Source of the DNA: CANMUM01 sp965263365
GTDB taxonomy: Bacteria > Pseudomonadota > Alphaproteobacteria > Rhodobacterales > Rhodobacteraceae
Assembly (NCBI GenBank): GCA_965263365.1
Contig: OZ253672.1
Coordinates: 992,001 to 1,056,000, forward strand
Direction: 5' to 3'
Length of the DNA stretch: 64,000 bases
Position 1 is the stretch's first letter. Every line of letters begins with the position of its first letter. Positions 44,127-52,707 of this stretch are shown piece after piece. Made by a program: the position numbers and the translations under genes. Under the pieces are notes generated by a model. That model saw only the letters and a program-made list of their open reading frames with translations. It made no database searches and was not told the origin of the DNA.

Positions 44127-45088
44127 GCCGCAAATTCCTCAAAAGCGTCAAGTACGCGCCTTAAGCGCGAAACAACTTGTCGAGGCTGTTCCATTTTCAA
44201 AATTTCCGTGCGCGCGTTTGGAGCAAAGTGGTTCAAAAGAGCGCTCAAATGCTTCCGCGCCACACGAACACCCAGTGTTTCGCCGTAATGCGATAGAATA
44301 TTTTCATAATGCTCTGTAACGACATCGCTCAAATTTATGTGCGTATTCTGAGTGCTTTTCCCGCTTAGTGAATTTCGAATTTGAGAGATAAGCCAAGGGC
44401 GTCCCGCGGAGGCTCTCCCGACCATGACGCCCGACGCGCGAGACAGGTTCAGTGCTTTTTGTGAATCATCAAAGTTTTGAATATCTCCATTCACAATGAC
44501 GGGAACATTTACGTTTTCGACAATGCGGCGAACCGCGAGCCAATCAGCTTGCCCCGAATATTTTTGGGCCCGCGTCCGCCCATGGATCGTCAATAACTGA
44601 GCGCCCGCCTCAACCATCTTGGGTGCAACTTCAAAAGTCGAATGCTGATCCCAGCCTAACCGCGTTTTGACGGTGACAGGCACGCTCACCGCATTCGCAA
44701 CTGTTTCGATGATATTAAGCGCAAGGTCAGGTTCACGGAGTAATGACGCGCCCGCAGTTTGCCCATTTGTCACCTTTTTGGCAGGGCAGCCCATGTTTAT
44801 GTCGACATGATCAGCGCCCACATCACATGCAAATAATGCAGCATCACGCATCAATTGAGGATCACGGCCCGCAATCTGTACAACAAATGTCGTATTCAGT
44901 GGCAATTCGCCCCGAATTGCACGTGTTTTGACATCGACACGCTGAGCCTTCAACTCTTGTGAAGCTAACATTTCACTGACAACTGCATCAACACCAAACC
45001 GCGCGACCATGGCGCGCGTTGGGGCATCAGTGAGCCCCGCCATTGGCGCTAAGATCACAACAGGATTTTCAAAATTTAATTTTAGCAT
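44123..45088 (-). CDS. dusB: tRNA dihydrouridine synthase DusB (NifR3)
   Basis: A 321-aa flavoprotein with a TIM barrel: VILAPMAGLTDAPTRAMVARFG, VVQIAGRDPQLMRDAALFA, DHVDINMGCPAKKVTNGQTAGASLL (catalytic Cys), VKTRLGW and LTIHGRTRAQKYSG. It reduces uridine in tRNA. First gene of the ntr operon, divergent from ispD. Confidence 0.96.
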   Translation of the reverse strand: MLKLNFENPVVILAPMAGLTDAPTRAMVARFGVDAVVSEMLASQELKAQRVDVKTRAIRGELPLNTTFVVQIAGRDPQLMRDAALFACDVGADHVDINMGCPAKKVTNGQTAGASLLREPDLALNIIETVANAVSVPVTVKTRLGWDQHSTFEVAPKMVEAGAQLLTIHGRTRAQKYSGQADWLAVRRIVENVNVPVIVNGDIQNFDDSQKALNLSRASGVMVGRASAGRPWLISQIRNSLSGKSTQNTHINLSDVVTEHYENILSHYGETLGVRVARKHLSALLNHFAPNARTEILKMEQPRQVVSRLRRVLDAFEEFAA

Positions 45089-45191
45089 TTGTCTATTTAT
45101 TAGGCAATTGCCTACATGTATGGCAATTTAAACTTAGTGTCAAAATAAATCTAAACTTGTCTTCAGCCCCAAAACCGCCTACCTAAATCAA

Positions 45192-45827
45192 ATGAAAAAT
45201 GCCGTTATCATACTTGCCGCAGGTCGCGGCACACGCGCTGGAATTGGGCTTCCAAAAACCTATCGCATGATAGACAATCAAAGCATATTACGAACGACCC
45301 TTAATTGTTTCTTGGAACTTCCGATTATCGACGCAATTCAAGTCGTTATCCATCCTGATGACAGCGACCTCTATCATGACGCCATCAAAGGTGCCGATAT
45401 TTTATCACCTGTTTATGGCGGCGATACCCGCGCTAAAAGTGTCTATGCGGGTTTGAAAGCCCTCGTCCCGCATACTCCTCAAAATATACTCATACATGAC
45501 GGTGCGCGTCCTTTTGTTTCCAGCGCACTCATAAATCGATGTATTGATTCATTAACTCATTACGACGGCGTCATTCCGGCTCTCAAAAATACCGATGCTC
45601 TGTGGCGCGAAGAAAATGGTCAGCTCATTGAGAGCTTACCAAAGTCCTCAATTTTGCGCGCGCAAACACCGCAAGCCTTTCATTTTGAAAAATACTATAA
45701 AATCGCAAACTCTAACCCTCTCGCAAGCGATGATGCTGAAATCGCTATTGAGGGCGGTTTAAAAATTGGATGGGTTGAAGGTGACGTTTCCAATATCAAA
45801 CTCACTTTTCCAGAGGATTTCAAATGA
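45192..45827 (+). CDS. ispD: 2-C-methyl-D-erythritol 4-phosphate cytidylyltransferase
   Basis: A 211-aa enzyme starting VIILAAGRGTRAGIGLPKTYRMI (CTP loop with conserved Arg and Lys). It continues with VYGGDTRAKSVYAGL, LIHDGARPFVS and AQTPQAFHF, all standard IspD blocks. It forms CDP-ME in the MEP isoprenoid pathway. Stop and start overlap with ispF (ATGA), so the two enzymes are separate here rather than fused as IspDF. Confidence 0.95.
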   Translation: MKNAVIILAAGRGTRAGIGLPKTYRMIDNQSILRTTLNCFLELPIIDAIQVVIHPDDSDLYHDAIKGADILSPVYGGDTRAKSVYAGLKALVPHTPQNILIHDGARPFVSSALINRCIDSLTHYDGVIPALKNTDALWREENGQLIESLPKSSILRAQTPQAFHFEKYYKIANSNPLASDDAEIAIEGGLKIGWVEGDVSNIKLTFPEDFK

Positions 45828-46312
45828 TTGATGTGCGGACGGGTCTCGGTTATGACGTTCACCGTTTTCAAGATGGCGATCATATTTGGCTCGGCGGTGT
45901 CAAATTAGCGCACACACGCGGAATGGATGCCCATTCTGATGGGGATGTCGCGCTGCATGCGTTAACTGACGCAATTCTCGGCGCAATTGGGGAAGGAGAT
46001 ATCGGCGATCATTTTCCGCCAAGTGATCCCAAATGGAAAAATGCGCGCTCTGATCAGTTTGTCATTTTTGCGCGCGAATTTGCGGAAAAGAAAAACTACA
46101 CCCTCAGCAATGTCGACATTACGATTATTGCTGAAAACCCAAAAATTGGCCCTCACCGCAGCGCCATATTAAATGAAATTGCAAAAATGCTTCAAATCTC
46201 ACCAGATCGATGCTCCATCAAAGCAACCACAAACGAAAAAATGGGCTTTGTGGGACGAGATGAAGGAATTGCAGCCATGGCCGTTGCAACTGTTATAGGA
46301 AAAGAAAAATGA
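45824..46312 (+). CDS. ispF: 2-C-methyl-D-erythritol 2,4-cyclodiphosphate synthase
   Basis: A 162-aa trimeric zinc enzyme: GLGYDVHRFQDGDHIWLGGV (metal Asp-x-His), SDGDVALHALTDAILGAIGEGDIGDHFPPSD and the tail KATTNEKMGFVGRDEGIAAMA. It closes CDP-ME-2P to MEcPP. Overlaps ispD and pgpA by 4 bp each. Confidence 0.97.
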   Translation: MIDVRTGLGYDVHRFQDGDHIWLGGVKLAHTRGMDAHSDGDVALHALTDAILGAIGEGDIGDHFPPSDPKWKNARSDQFVIFAREFAEKKNYTLSNVDITIIAENPKIGPHRSAILNEIAKMLQISPDRCSIKATTNEKMGFVGRDEGIAAMAVATVIGKEK

Positions 46313-46782
46313 TTCAAATTGCTAGCTTTTTTGGCGTCGGTTTTTTACCTAAAGCGCCGGGGACATGGGGCTCTCTGATTGCACTCCCGCTCGCCTATAT
46401 TCTGACCGCAATTAGCTTTCCCATATTTGCAATTGCAACTGTGTTTCTATTTTTACTGGGCTGGCAAGCGGCCCACAAAATCCAAACAGAACAAAATATC
46501 GAAGACCCTTCGTGGATCGTTGTGGATGAAGTTGTCGGCCAATGGATTGCGCTTTTACCGACGGCGTACATTACATTTTACAAAGGTATGCCCTTTCTTT
46601 GGTCGGCTTATATTGTCGCATTTGTTGCCTTTCGATTTTTTGATATCAAAAAACCTTGGATTGTAGGCTGGGCCGATCAACGCGGCGATGCCCTTGGTGT
46701 TATGCTCGATGATGTATTTGCTGGAATTTTAGCCGCGATTGTTGTTCTTGTCTTGGCAGGTGTTTATCATGGGATCATGTAA
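46309..46782 (+). CDS. pgpA: Phosphatidylglycerophosphatase A
   Basis: A 157-aa inner-membrane enzyme with FFGVGFLPKAPGTWGSLIALP (N-terminal signature) and WIVVDEVVGQWIALL (acidic active site), RFFDIKKPWIVGWADQRGDALGVMLDDVFAG. It removes the phosphate from PGP to give phosphatidylglycerol. It is in a run of overlapping genes (ispD-ispF-pgpA-cinA). Confidence 0.95.
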   Translation: MIQIASFFGVGFLPKAPGTWGSLIALPLAYILTAISFPIFAIATVFLFLLGWQAAHKIQTEQNIEDPSWIVVDEVVGQWIALLPTAYITFYKGMPFLWSAYIVAFVAFRFFDIKKPWIVGWADQRGDALGVMLDDVFAGILAAIVVLVLAGVYHGIM

Positions 46783-47252
46783 TGGAAGTTGAAAATCTCG
46801 TAAGAGAATTATGTGAAAAAGGTTTGACACTCGCCACAGCTGAAAGTTGTACGGGAGGCGGAATTGGACAAGCCATTACAGCGATCCCCGGCTCAAGTTC
46901 GGTTTTTTTGGGTGGCATTATCTCTTATTCCAATCAAATGAAAAAAGATCTACTCGGCGTTCAAGAAAAGACACTCATTGAATTTGGTGCGGTCTCCGAA
47001 GAATGCGCACAAGAAATGGCGCAAGGGATTAGATCAAGCACAGGTTGCGATATTGGTATTTCAGTTACGGGTATAGCTGGCCCAGGAAGTGATGGCGTAA
47101 AGCCCGAGGGTCGCGTCTGCTTTGCACTCAACTCATCAAACTTTAGCAGCTCAAATACAATAGAGTTCGGCGCCATTGGTCGCGAGAATGTGAGAGAATC
47201 TTCCATTTCATATGCGCTCAAAACGGTCTCAAGACATTTGCAGAATCTTTAG
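46782..47252 (+). CDS. CinA C-terminal domain protein (NMN amidase, PncC-like)
   Basis: A 156-aa single-domain CinA family protein: TLATAESCTGGGIGQAITAIPGSSSVFLGGIISYSNQMK and SVTGIAGPGSDGVKPEGRVCFAL. This is the domain with nicotinamide-nucleotide amidase activity that recycles NMN to NaMN. The N-terminal ADP-ribose pyrophosphatase part of full CinA is absent. ATG shares a base with the pgpA stop. Confidence 0.93.
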   Translation: MEVENLVRELCEKGLTLATAESCTGGGIGQAITAIPGSSSVFLGGIISYSNQMKKDLLGVQEKTLIEFGAVSEECAQEMAQGIRSSTGCDIGISVTGIAGPGSDGVKPEGRVCFALNSSNFSSSNTIEFGAIGRENVRESSISYALKTVSRHLQNL

Positions 47253-47418
47253 CCTTTCCCTTTTTGCACGCAATTGTGTTTTAATTAATTTGCAAAATTA
47301 CACTTGATTAGCCGTGATTTCGTAAAATATTTAACCCTTTAATAACTATATAATAATTAAGTGTAATGCGTGTAATATGTTTGTATTTGAGTATTTTAGT
47401 ATGTATTTCGCGATTTTT

Positions 47419-47453
47419 TTGTATTGACCTGAAAATTTGTATTGACCTGAAAA
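47419..47453 (+). repeat. Tandem 18-bp repeat carrying duplicated -35-like elements
   Basis: TTGTATTGACCTGAAAA occurs at 47419-47435 and again at 47437-47453 (period 18). Each copy contains TTGACC. The right copy is 17 bp upstream of TATATT, giving a near-consensus sigma-70 layout. The duplication may be recent slippage. Confidence 0.6.
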
Positions 47454-47559
47454 GGAGTCTTATATATATTAATAAATAGTTAACGCAAATTATTTAATTT
47501 TACTTTAGTTTTAATTGTCGTTATTAAATCATTCCCAGATTACATTTTTAGTGTATAAC

Positions 47560-47643
47560 GGGAATTGCGAGCTGGGTAGCGCCCTGTAACCGATCCCTAC
47601 CCTAACCTAGCTACCCGGTTCGCACCTTCTTTTAAAGATTCCC
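47560..47643 (+). ncRNA. Candidate structured small RNA
   Basis: In this AT-rich spacer a GC-rich block forms a 14-bp helix: GCGAGCTGGGTAGC (47567-47580) with GCTACCCGGTTCGC (47610-47623), using two G-U pairs. An outer GGGAAT/ATTCCC (47560-47565, 47638-47643) can close it. GGGTAG (47574-47579) can alternatively pair with CTACCC at 47597-47602, so two exclusive folds exist. TATAAC at 47554-47559 would place a transcript start near 47566, and TTCTTTT follows the helix. No known RNA family is recognised. Confidence 0.45.
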
Positions 47644-48303
47644 CATATTTTAAATATTTCCTTACATATCTGAGGCATTTCAAATACTTCCTCTCGATAT
47701 TTTTCTAAATGAACTCGCTGCCTTAAATGAACTTTCTGGTTCGGCTAAGCACTTATTATCCCAAAAAAATTTTCAACGATATTTTCTAGCGACGTTTTCA
47801 ATTTAAAATTTTGATTCTTAAAAACGTTGCAAATTAAATGTAAATTTATCAGCCCTGTGCTGGAATTAAGGCATTAAAATTCAACATGACCCGCAATTAT
47901 ACGCAATGTTGCCTACACTGCTTAACTTGATCATTGGTTGGTGCTTGCTATTTTGCCGACAATCACCAAAATCATTTACTGTAATACGCAACCTCAGCAA
48001 CCGTAAACCACACGGCCAGCAAGAATTCTAAGCTAATCAGCAAATGAAATCAGATCGATCAGCTACTCCCAACAAACAGGAAATTCGTGAAGACTTCATT
48101 TATCGAATCAAAATATGGGTAATGGCCGCTAATTTAGATCACTTCAAATTTACTCACTATTGATAAAACGATAGCAATTCGCCATTTAATGTGCAACGAA
48201 ACGCATGTCACTACTTTTTCCAAACTTTCTCAAGTATAACAAAAGTCGAGCCAATCATTATTAGCTCAAATCGGAAAGAATTAAGAATATGATTGAGCGG
48301 AAT

Positions 48304-48379
48304 TGGTAGGCCTGGAGGGATTTGAACCCCCAACCAAAGCGTTATGAGCACTCTGCTCTAACCGTTGAGCTACAGGCCC
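48304..48379 (-). tRNA. tRNA with CAT anticodon (Ile2 or elongator Met)
   Basis: A 76-nt tRNA: acceptor GGGCCTG/CAGGCCT, D-arm GCTCAACGGTTAGAGC, anticodon loop CTCATAA (CAT), T-arm GGGGTTCAAATCCC, discriminator A and an encoded CCA. It is not initiator Met (normal first pair region and D-arm). The GGGCCTG acceptor is closer to what I recall of tRNA-Ile2, whose C34 is modified to lysidine by TilS, but elongator Met cannot be excluded. Confidence 0.9.
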
Positions 48380-48446
48380 GCCAAGATGTTCTCTAGACTA
48401 TCACAAATAGGGTGACAAGGTCTCAAATTAAATTTAACTTGAAATA

Positions 48447-48791
48447 ATGAGTGATTTAAAAACAATTCGAAATATTGGCGATAAAATGTCGGCAATGTTA
48501 AAGGAAGTTAATATTAAGAACGCAGAAGAACTTATTTCGTTAGGCGCATACGAAGCTCAACTTCGATTGCTCAAAATTGGGCGCGCCAATCACGTTATGT
48601 ATTATTTTGCAATTTCGCTCGGGCTTCAAGGGCGCGCATGGAATGATACAACAAAGGATGAAAAACAAAAGATTAAATCTGAATTCAAAGAGTTACAGAA
48701 AAAAGCTAAAGAAGACTTTGTGAGCGACGCCAATTCCGACATTCCTGCACTTTTGGCACGAGAAATTAAATTTTACGGCGTCATCAAATAA
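48447..48791 (+). CDS. TfoX C-terminal domain protein
   Basis: A 114-aa protein starting MSDLKTIRNIGDKMSAMLKEVNIKNAEELISLGAYEAQLRLL, the helix-hairpin-helix fold of the TfoX C-terminal domain, with a basic helical extension (KSEFKELQKKAKEDF). In TfoX proteins this domain accompanies an N-terminal competence domain, absent here. A DNA-associated role is possible but unproven. It converges with ndk across a shared terminator. Confidence 0.85.
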   Translation: MSDLKTIRNIGDKMSAMLKEVNIKNAEELISLGAYEAQLRLLKIGRANHVMYYFAISLGLQGRAWNDTTKDEKQKIKSEFKELQKKAKEDFVSDANSDIPALLAREIKFYGVIK

Positions 48792-48793
48792 AA

Positions 48794-48811
48794 CGGGCGC
48801 AAAAGCGCCCG
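48794..48811. terminator. Bidirectional terminator between TfoX-C gene and ndk
   Basis: CGGGCGC (48794-48800) and GCGCCCG (48805-48811) form a GC-rich 7-bp stem with an AAAA loop, between two convergent genes. T/A-rich flanks are short, but the position fits a shared terminator. Confidence 0.7.
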
Positions 48812-48832
48812 CTCAAGTATAGAGATGAATGT

Positions 48833-49255
48833 TTAGCCTACGAGCTCAAGACCCGAAAAGAAAAACGCGATTTCTTCAGCTGCGGTTTCTGGAGCATCTG
48901 AGCCGTGTACCGAGTTTTCGCCAATTGAAAGGGCAAATTCTTTACGAATAGTTCCCTCATCTGCTTCGGAAGGATTCGTCGCGCCCATGACTTCACGATT
49001 TTTAGCAATCGCGTTTTCTCCCTCAAGAACTTGTGCAACAATAGGCCCAGAACTCATGAATTCGCAAAGCTCATCATAAAATGGACGTTCCGCATGAACC
49101 GCATAGAATTTTTCCGCTTGTGCGCGCGATAACCAAAGACGTTTTTGCGCAACAATACGCAATCCGGCCGCTTCAAATTTCGCATTGATCGCACCTGTAA
49201 GGTTCCGCGCAGTGGCATCAGGTTTGATCATTGAATAAGTACGTTGGGTAGCCAT
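48833..49255 (-). CDS. ndk: Nucleoside diphosphate kinase
   Basis: The start is ATG 49255 with GAGGAT 6 nt upstream, giving 140 aa. RTYSMIKPDATARN, GLRIVAQKRLWLS, MGATNPSEADEGTIRKEF and the active-site His block ENSVHGSDAPETAAEEIAFFF are all present. It balances NTP pools by phosphate transfer from ATP through the His. Its start overlaps the 5' end of a divergent M16 gene frame by two bases. Confidence 0.98.
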   Translation of the reverse strand: MATQRTYSMIKPDATARNLTGAINAKFEAAGLRIVAQKRLWLSRAQAEKFYAVHAERPFYDELCEFMSSGPIVAQVLEGENAIAKNREVMGATNPSEADEGTIRKEFALSIGENSVHGSDAPETAAEEIAFFFSGLELVG

Positions 49256-49355
49256 GTTTATCCTCATAAATTTACTTGCGCGCCGAGTAACAGCTTATTT
49301 TAAAACTTGCAAGAAAAAGCTTGTCACTCCCATCGTCAAATGCCATAAATTTTTC

Positions 49356-50675
49356 ATGGATTGGATCAGACTAAAATTTATTGCTTGGGTCGTCATATTC
49401 ACAGGATTCTTATCGACGAGAAGTATCTCAAGTGAATTACCGTGGCACGATCTTTCGGAAGAATACGCTTTAAAGCACGTATATTATGTAGAAGACCCAA
49501 AAGCACAGAATCTGTTCGGCAAGTTAGTGATCCCTTTTGGGGAAGCGCATATGACTGGCGATGAAGGCATCGCCCATTACCTAGAGCATTTAGTCGCCTC
49601 CAATGCATTTCCCTCTGACGGCGAAAAATTTGAGCATGATTACAACGCGACAACATCAAATTTTTTGACAAACTATTTTATGGACAGCGATGAAAGCGAT
49701 CGCGTACTGAGCTATCTCTCTTCCGTTTTTGCACCAATTGACCTCGATCAAAGTTTTATGGAAGAAGAGCGTGATATTGTGATGAACGAGTATCAATTTC
49801 GTTTTGCAGAAAATTCTTTTCTTCCGATTTATCAAGCGGCACAAGACATCCTATTTGTTGAAGGCCCTTTGACACGAATCACAATTGGAACTCCGCAAGA
49901 CATTGAATCGCTTACACCAGAACGCGCTATTGAAATTCATGAAAAATATTATTTGCCTCAATTCGCGTCTTTAATTCTGAAGGGTCCAGAACCGATTGAT
50001 GAGGTCGAGCCGCTTATTTCTCAATATTTTGGTGACATCAAAGCAAAAGGCAATGCACCTCTTATTCAAAAACAAGAAATAGTGAGCGGACAAATCCAGA
50101 AAGTCATTTCTCACCCTAAAAACCCTGAAGACCATCAAGTCGTAACTTACATTGATGAAAACAAATTTGAAAAAAGCGCCGCGCAATTTGCCGTCGACGA
50201 AGCGGCCCTGCAAATACTTGAAAGTTCTAAAGAAGGATCTCTCAATCATAAATTGAAGTTTCAAGATGAAACTGTTTACAGCGTATCTGGGTATTTAGAG
50301 TTATTCCCGAACGACTTTGGACAAAGGTTTTCGTTAAGCGTAAGACCAAAAACACTTGGTGACATTAACCTTCGTCTCAATTTTGAAGATTGGGTCGCAC
50401 ATATCGCGAACAATTCAGACAAAGTCGAACCAATTCTCAAAAATTATATTGAGCGCGAAACTGAAGATATGGCAGATTACACTGCCAAACAAATGTTCAA
50501 CTTTTTGGATTGGCAGATTAGTTCGGGCTTTTCGGAGATTATAACCCCACAGTCATATATAGAAAATCTAAATGCTGTGACTTTTGATGATGTGATTAAC
50601 TATTATCACAATATCATGGACAGCAAACGAATAGTTGAAATTACAATTGAGGGGATCAAAGATGATGCGTCATGA
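49356..50675 (+). CDS. M16 family zinc metallopeptidase, active subunit
   Basis: ATG 49356 begins MDWIRLKFIAWVVIFTGFLSTRS, a signal peptide; the frame is open to 49254 but those 34 codons lack export character. The mature part has the inverted zinc motif HYLEH (in GIAHYLEHLVAS) with the distal Glu in EEERDIVMNEYQF, so it is catalytically complete. Total 439 aa. It sits in the periplasm. The next gene is an M16 paralogue lacking the zinc motif, overlapping by 14 bp, so the two probably form a heterodimer like mitochondrial processing peptidase. Confidence 0.9.
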   Translation: MDWIRLKFIAWVVIFTGFLSTRSISSELPWHDLSEEYALKHVYYVEDPKAQNLFGKLVIPFGEAHMTGDEGIAHYLEHLVASNAFPSDGEKFEHDYNATTSNFLTNYFMDSDESDRVLSYLSSVFAPIDLDQSFMEEERDIVMNEYQFRFAENSFLPIYQAAQDILFVEGPLTRITIGTPQDIESLTPERAIEIHEKYYLPQFASLILKGPEPIDEVEPLISQYFGDIKAKGNAPLIQKQEIVSGQIQKVISHPKNPEDHQVVTYIDENKFEKSAAQFAVDEAALQILESSKEGSLNHKLKFQDETVYSVSGYLELFPNDFGQRFSLSVRPKTLGDINLRLNFEDWVAHIANNSDKVEPILKNYIERETEDMADYTAKQMFNFLDWQISSGFSEIITPQSYIENLNAVTFDDVINYYHNIMDSKRIVEITIEGIKDDAS

Positions 50676-52044
50676 CCAGAAGTTATTACCAATCGGATCA
50701 CTCCTTGTTGCGAGTTTATTGGGCTCGGAAAGTCTTGCGGAACCTATCATTCAGGAATTGCAAACTGATAATGGATGGAAATATCAATATATTCACGTTG
50801 ATGATGCAAAAGGGTATAAGATTAACATCGCGATCCCCACAAATTTTGTTTTTGAATGGGAAAACCCTTGGGCGGTTAACTATGCCGGAACTGTCATTGC
50901 GGTATCAGGCTATGGAGATGTGAGCCGTGCCGAAAAAGCCGCTATTTTCGAAGACCTGAGGTCAAATGGAAATATATACTTCAGAGATAATGCATTTTGG
51001 GCCGATATTTTTATAGACGAACGCGAAATCGAAGAGGCCAGTGCGCTTTTTGCCGCTACTTTTAGCGATAGTCATTATGATCAAAGTATTATTGATGATA
51101 TTATAGCGCAAGACCAACCCCGTATGCAGTTTTATAGAGAAACGCCGTCAGGCAAATTGTCTCAAATGGTCTCAAAGCTTTTATATGATGACGTTGAGAT
51201 TCAAATGGTCGAACATAAATTCAATATAGACGAGCTCACCGAATTAAAGTCAAATGATATTAATAACTTAATGGACGAGCTATTTAATTATGGTGGGGTC
51301 AAAATTTCAGTTGCAGGTAATGAAGAGCCTGAAAAAATTCATGAATTTATTGATGAAAGTCTATCAAATTTTTCGCCCGAATCGCAAGCCGTCACTTTGT
51401 CAAATATCGAAATTAATACCAAAGGCGAAACTAATGTTTTAACAGATGATGCCACTGAAAAAGCGATTATCAGTATTGCGGCCAATTCATTCACACCTCA
51501 AAATTTGAAGGAACGGGCGGCTTACAGCATTTTAAAACACGTTATGACTGGCTCACAATCTCGGTTGCAAAAATTCATCCGTGAAGAACTGCGCGCAAGT
51601 TATGGATTCCATTTCTATACACCCGCCCTGGACAATGATGACACTCTATTGATAACCGCTGGCCAAACAAATCCCGAAGACCAAGGTGACGTCGTCAATG
51701 CCGTGATCGAAATTTATGACGATATCCGTGAAAATGGGGTCACTGAAGAGGAATTCGAAATTGCGAAACAAGCCAATATCACGCGCTGGAACGAGGCAAT
51801 TCTCAATGAAAATAGCATTGCTTTTTTGATGACGACCACACAATTGAGAGCCGATAATGAACCCAATTATCTCGAAAATCTCGCACGGTACAAAGAAATC
51901 ACCTATGAGGAGATTAATCCGATCATCAAAAAGCTCATCCCGAATCGCGATGCGCTTATGACTAGCGTCGTGTCTTCAAGTGCGGAAGGTCTCGACGCGC
52001 ATTGTGTGATTGAAGATTTAATAGAACTTGATGAATGTGATTGA
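50662..52044 (+). CDS. M16 family peptidase-like protein, inactive subunit
   Basis: Starts at ATG 50662 (or 50665) after GAGGGG. The 460-aa product has a signal peptide (LLPIGSLLVASLLGSESLA) and the M16 fold but no HxxEH. SRLQKFIREELRASYGFHF carries the Arg and Tyr that non-catalytic M16 partners contribute to the active chamber. It ends in a Cys-containing acidic tail (AHCVIEDLIELDECD). Together with the preceding gene it makes an active/inactive pair. Peptide or protein substrate unknown. Confidence 0.88.
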   Translation: MMRHDQKLLPIGSLLVASLLGSESLAEPIIQELQTDNGWKYQYIHVDDAKGYKINIAIPTNFVFEWENPWAVNYAGTVIAVSGYGDVSRAEKAAIFEDLRSNGNIYFRDNAFWADIFIDEREIEEASALFAATFSDSHYDQSIIDDIIAQDQPRMQFYRETPSGKLSQMVSKLLYDDVEIQMVEHKFNIDELTELKSNDINNLMDELFNYGGVKISVAGNEEPEKIHEFIDESLSNFSPESQAVTLSNIEINTKGETNVLTDDATEKAIISIAANSFTPQNLKERAAYSILKHVMTGSQSRLQKFIREELRASYGFHFYTPALDNDDTLLITAGQTNPEDQGDVVNAVIEIYDDIRENGVTEEEFEIAKQANITRWNEAILNENSIAFLMTTTQLRADNEPNYLENLARYKEITYEEINPIIKKLIPNRDALMTSVVSSSAEGLDAHCVIEDLIELDECD

Positions 52045-52062
52045 ACATCTTATTAGTCAAAG

Positions 52063-52707
52063 ATGATTGAGATATTTCTACTCGCGTTTGCGGCGCTATT
52101 TGTGATTATTGATCCCATTGGGATCGCGCCGATTTCGGTCAGTTTACTCAGTGGATTTGATAAACATCAAAAGCGCAAAATACTCCTAAGAGCGGTCTTA
52201 ACGTCCTTTGCGATCTTGGCTGTTTTTGGTCTGGTCGGCGAGTATATTCTTGAATTCACCGGAATCGGAATGCCTGCCTTCCGAATTTCAGGAGGTTTCT
52301 TATTATTTCTGACGGCGCTTGAAATACTCTTTCAAAAAAGGAATGCACGGCGCCAATCGCAAAACCAAGCATCTGATGATGCACAATTTGATTCATCCAA
52401 CGACCCGAGCATATTTCCACTTGCAATTCCGCTCATCGCGGGCCCCGGATCCATGACATCAATTATTCTTTTAATGGATCGATTTGAAGGAGATGTGAGC
52501 GCTCAATTTATTGTTTTTGCGGCATTGATTGTGGTCTTATTGCTCACCATATCTTTTGCGATGGCTGCAAATAAATTCGCGACCGTCATCGGAGATACCG
52601 GCATGCAAATCATCAACCGATTGCTGGGCGTACTTTTAGCAGCACTGTCAGTTCAATTTATTGCAGATGGTATATTTGAATATATCAAATTATCGGGAGC
52701 CATTTAA
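52063..52707 (+). CDS. MarC family integral membrane protein
   Basis: A 214-aa protein with about six membrane helices and MarC signatures: LFVIIDPIGIAPISVSLLSGF, ISGGFLLFLTALEILF and FPLAIPLIAGPGSMTSIILLM. MarC proteins were once tied to multiple antibiotic resistance, but their transport role is unsettled. It overlaps by a base the start of the next gene and follows the M16 pair after 18 bp. Confidence 0.92.
   Translation: MIEIFLLAFAALFVIIDPIGIAPISVSLLSGFDKHQKRKILLRAVLTSFAILAVFGLVGEYILEFTGIGMPAFRISGGFLLFLTALEILFQKRNARRQSQNQASDDAQFDSSNDPSIFPLAIPLIAGPGSMTSIILLMDRFEGDVSAQFIVFAALIVVLLLTISFAMAANKFATVIGDTGMQIINRLLGVLLAALSVQFIADGIFEYIKLSGAI

Larger units (their letters stand above)
47253..48303. 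other. AT-rich gene-free kilobase
   Basis: No protein gene is supported. It contains a tandem 18-bp repeat with promoter-like elements (47419-47472) and a candidate structured RNA (47560-47643); both are listed separately. From 47650 to 48300 I see nothing I can name. Confidence 0.6.

Noticed and set aside
48304..48379. Initiator tRNA-Met
   Set aside because: The acceptor stem begins with a normal G pair rather than the unpaired C1-A72 of initiators; it is Ile2 or elongator Met.
49254..49355. 34-codon upstream extension of the first M16 gene
   Set aside because: It would put a charged stretch before the signal peptide and overlap the ndk start; ATG 49356 gives a normal export signal.
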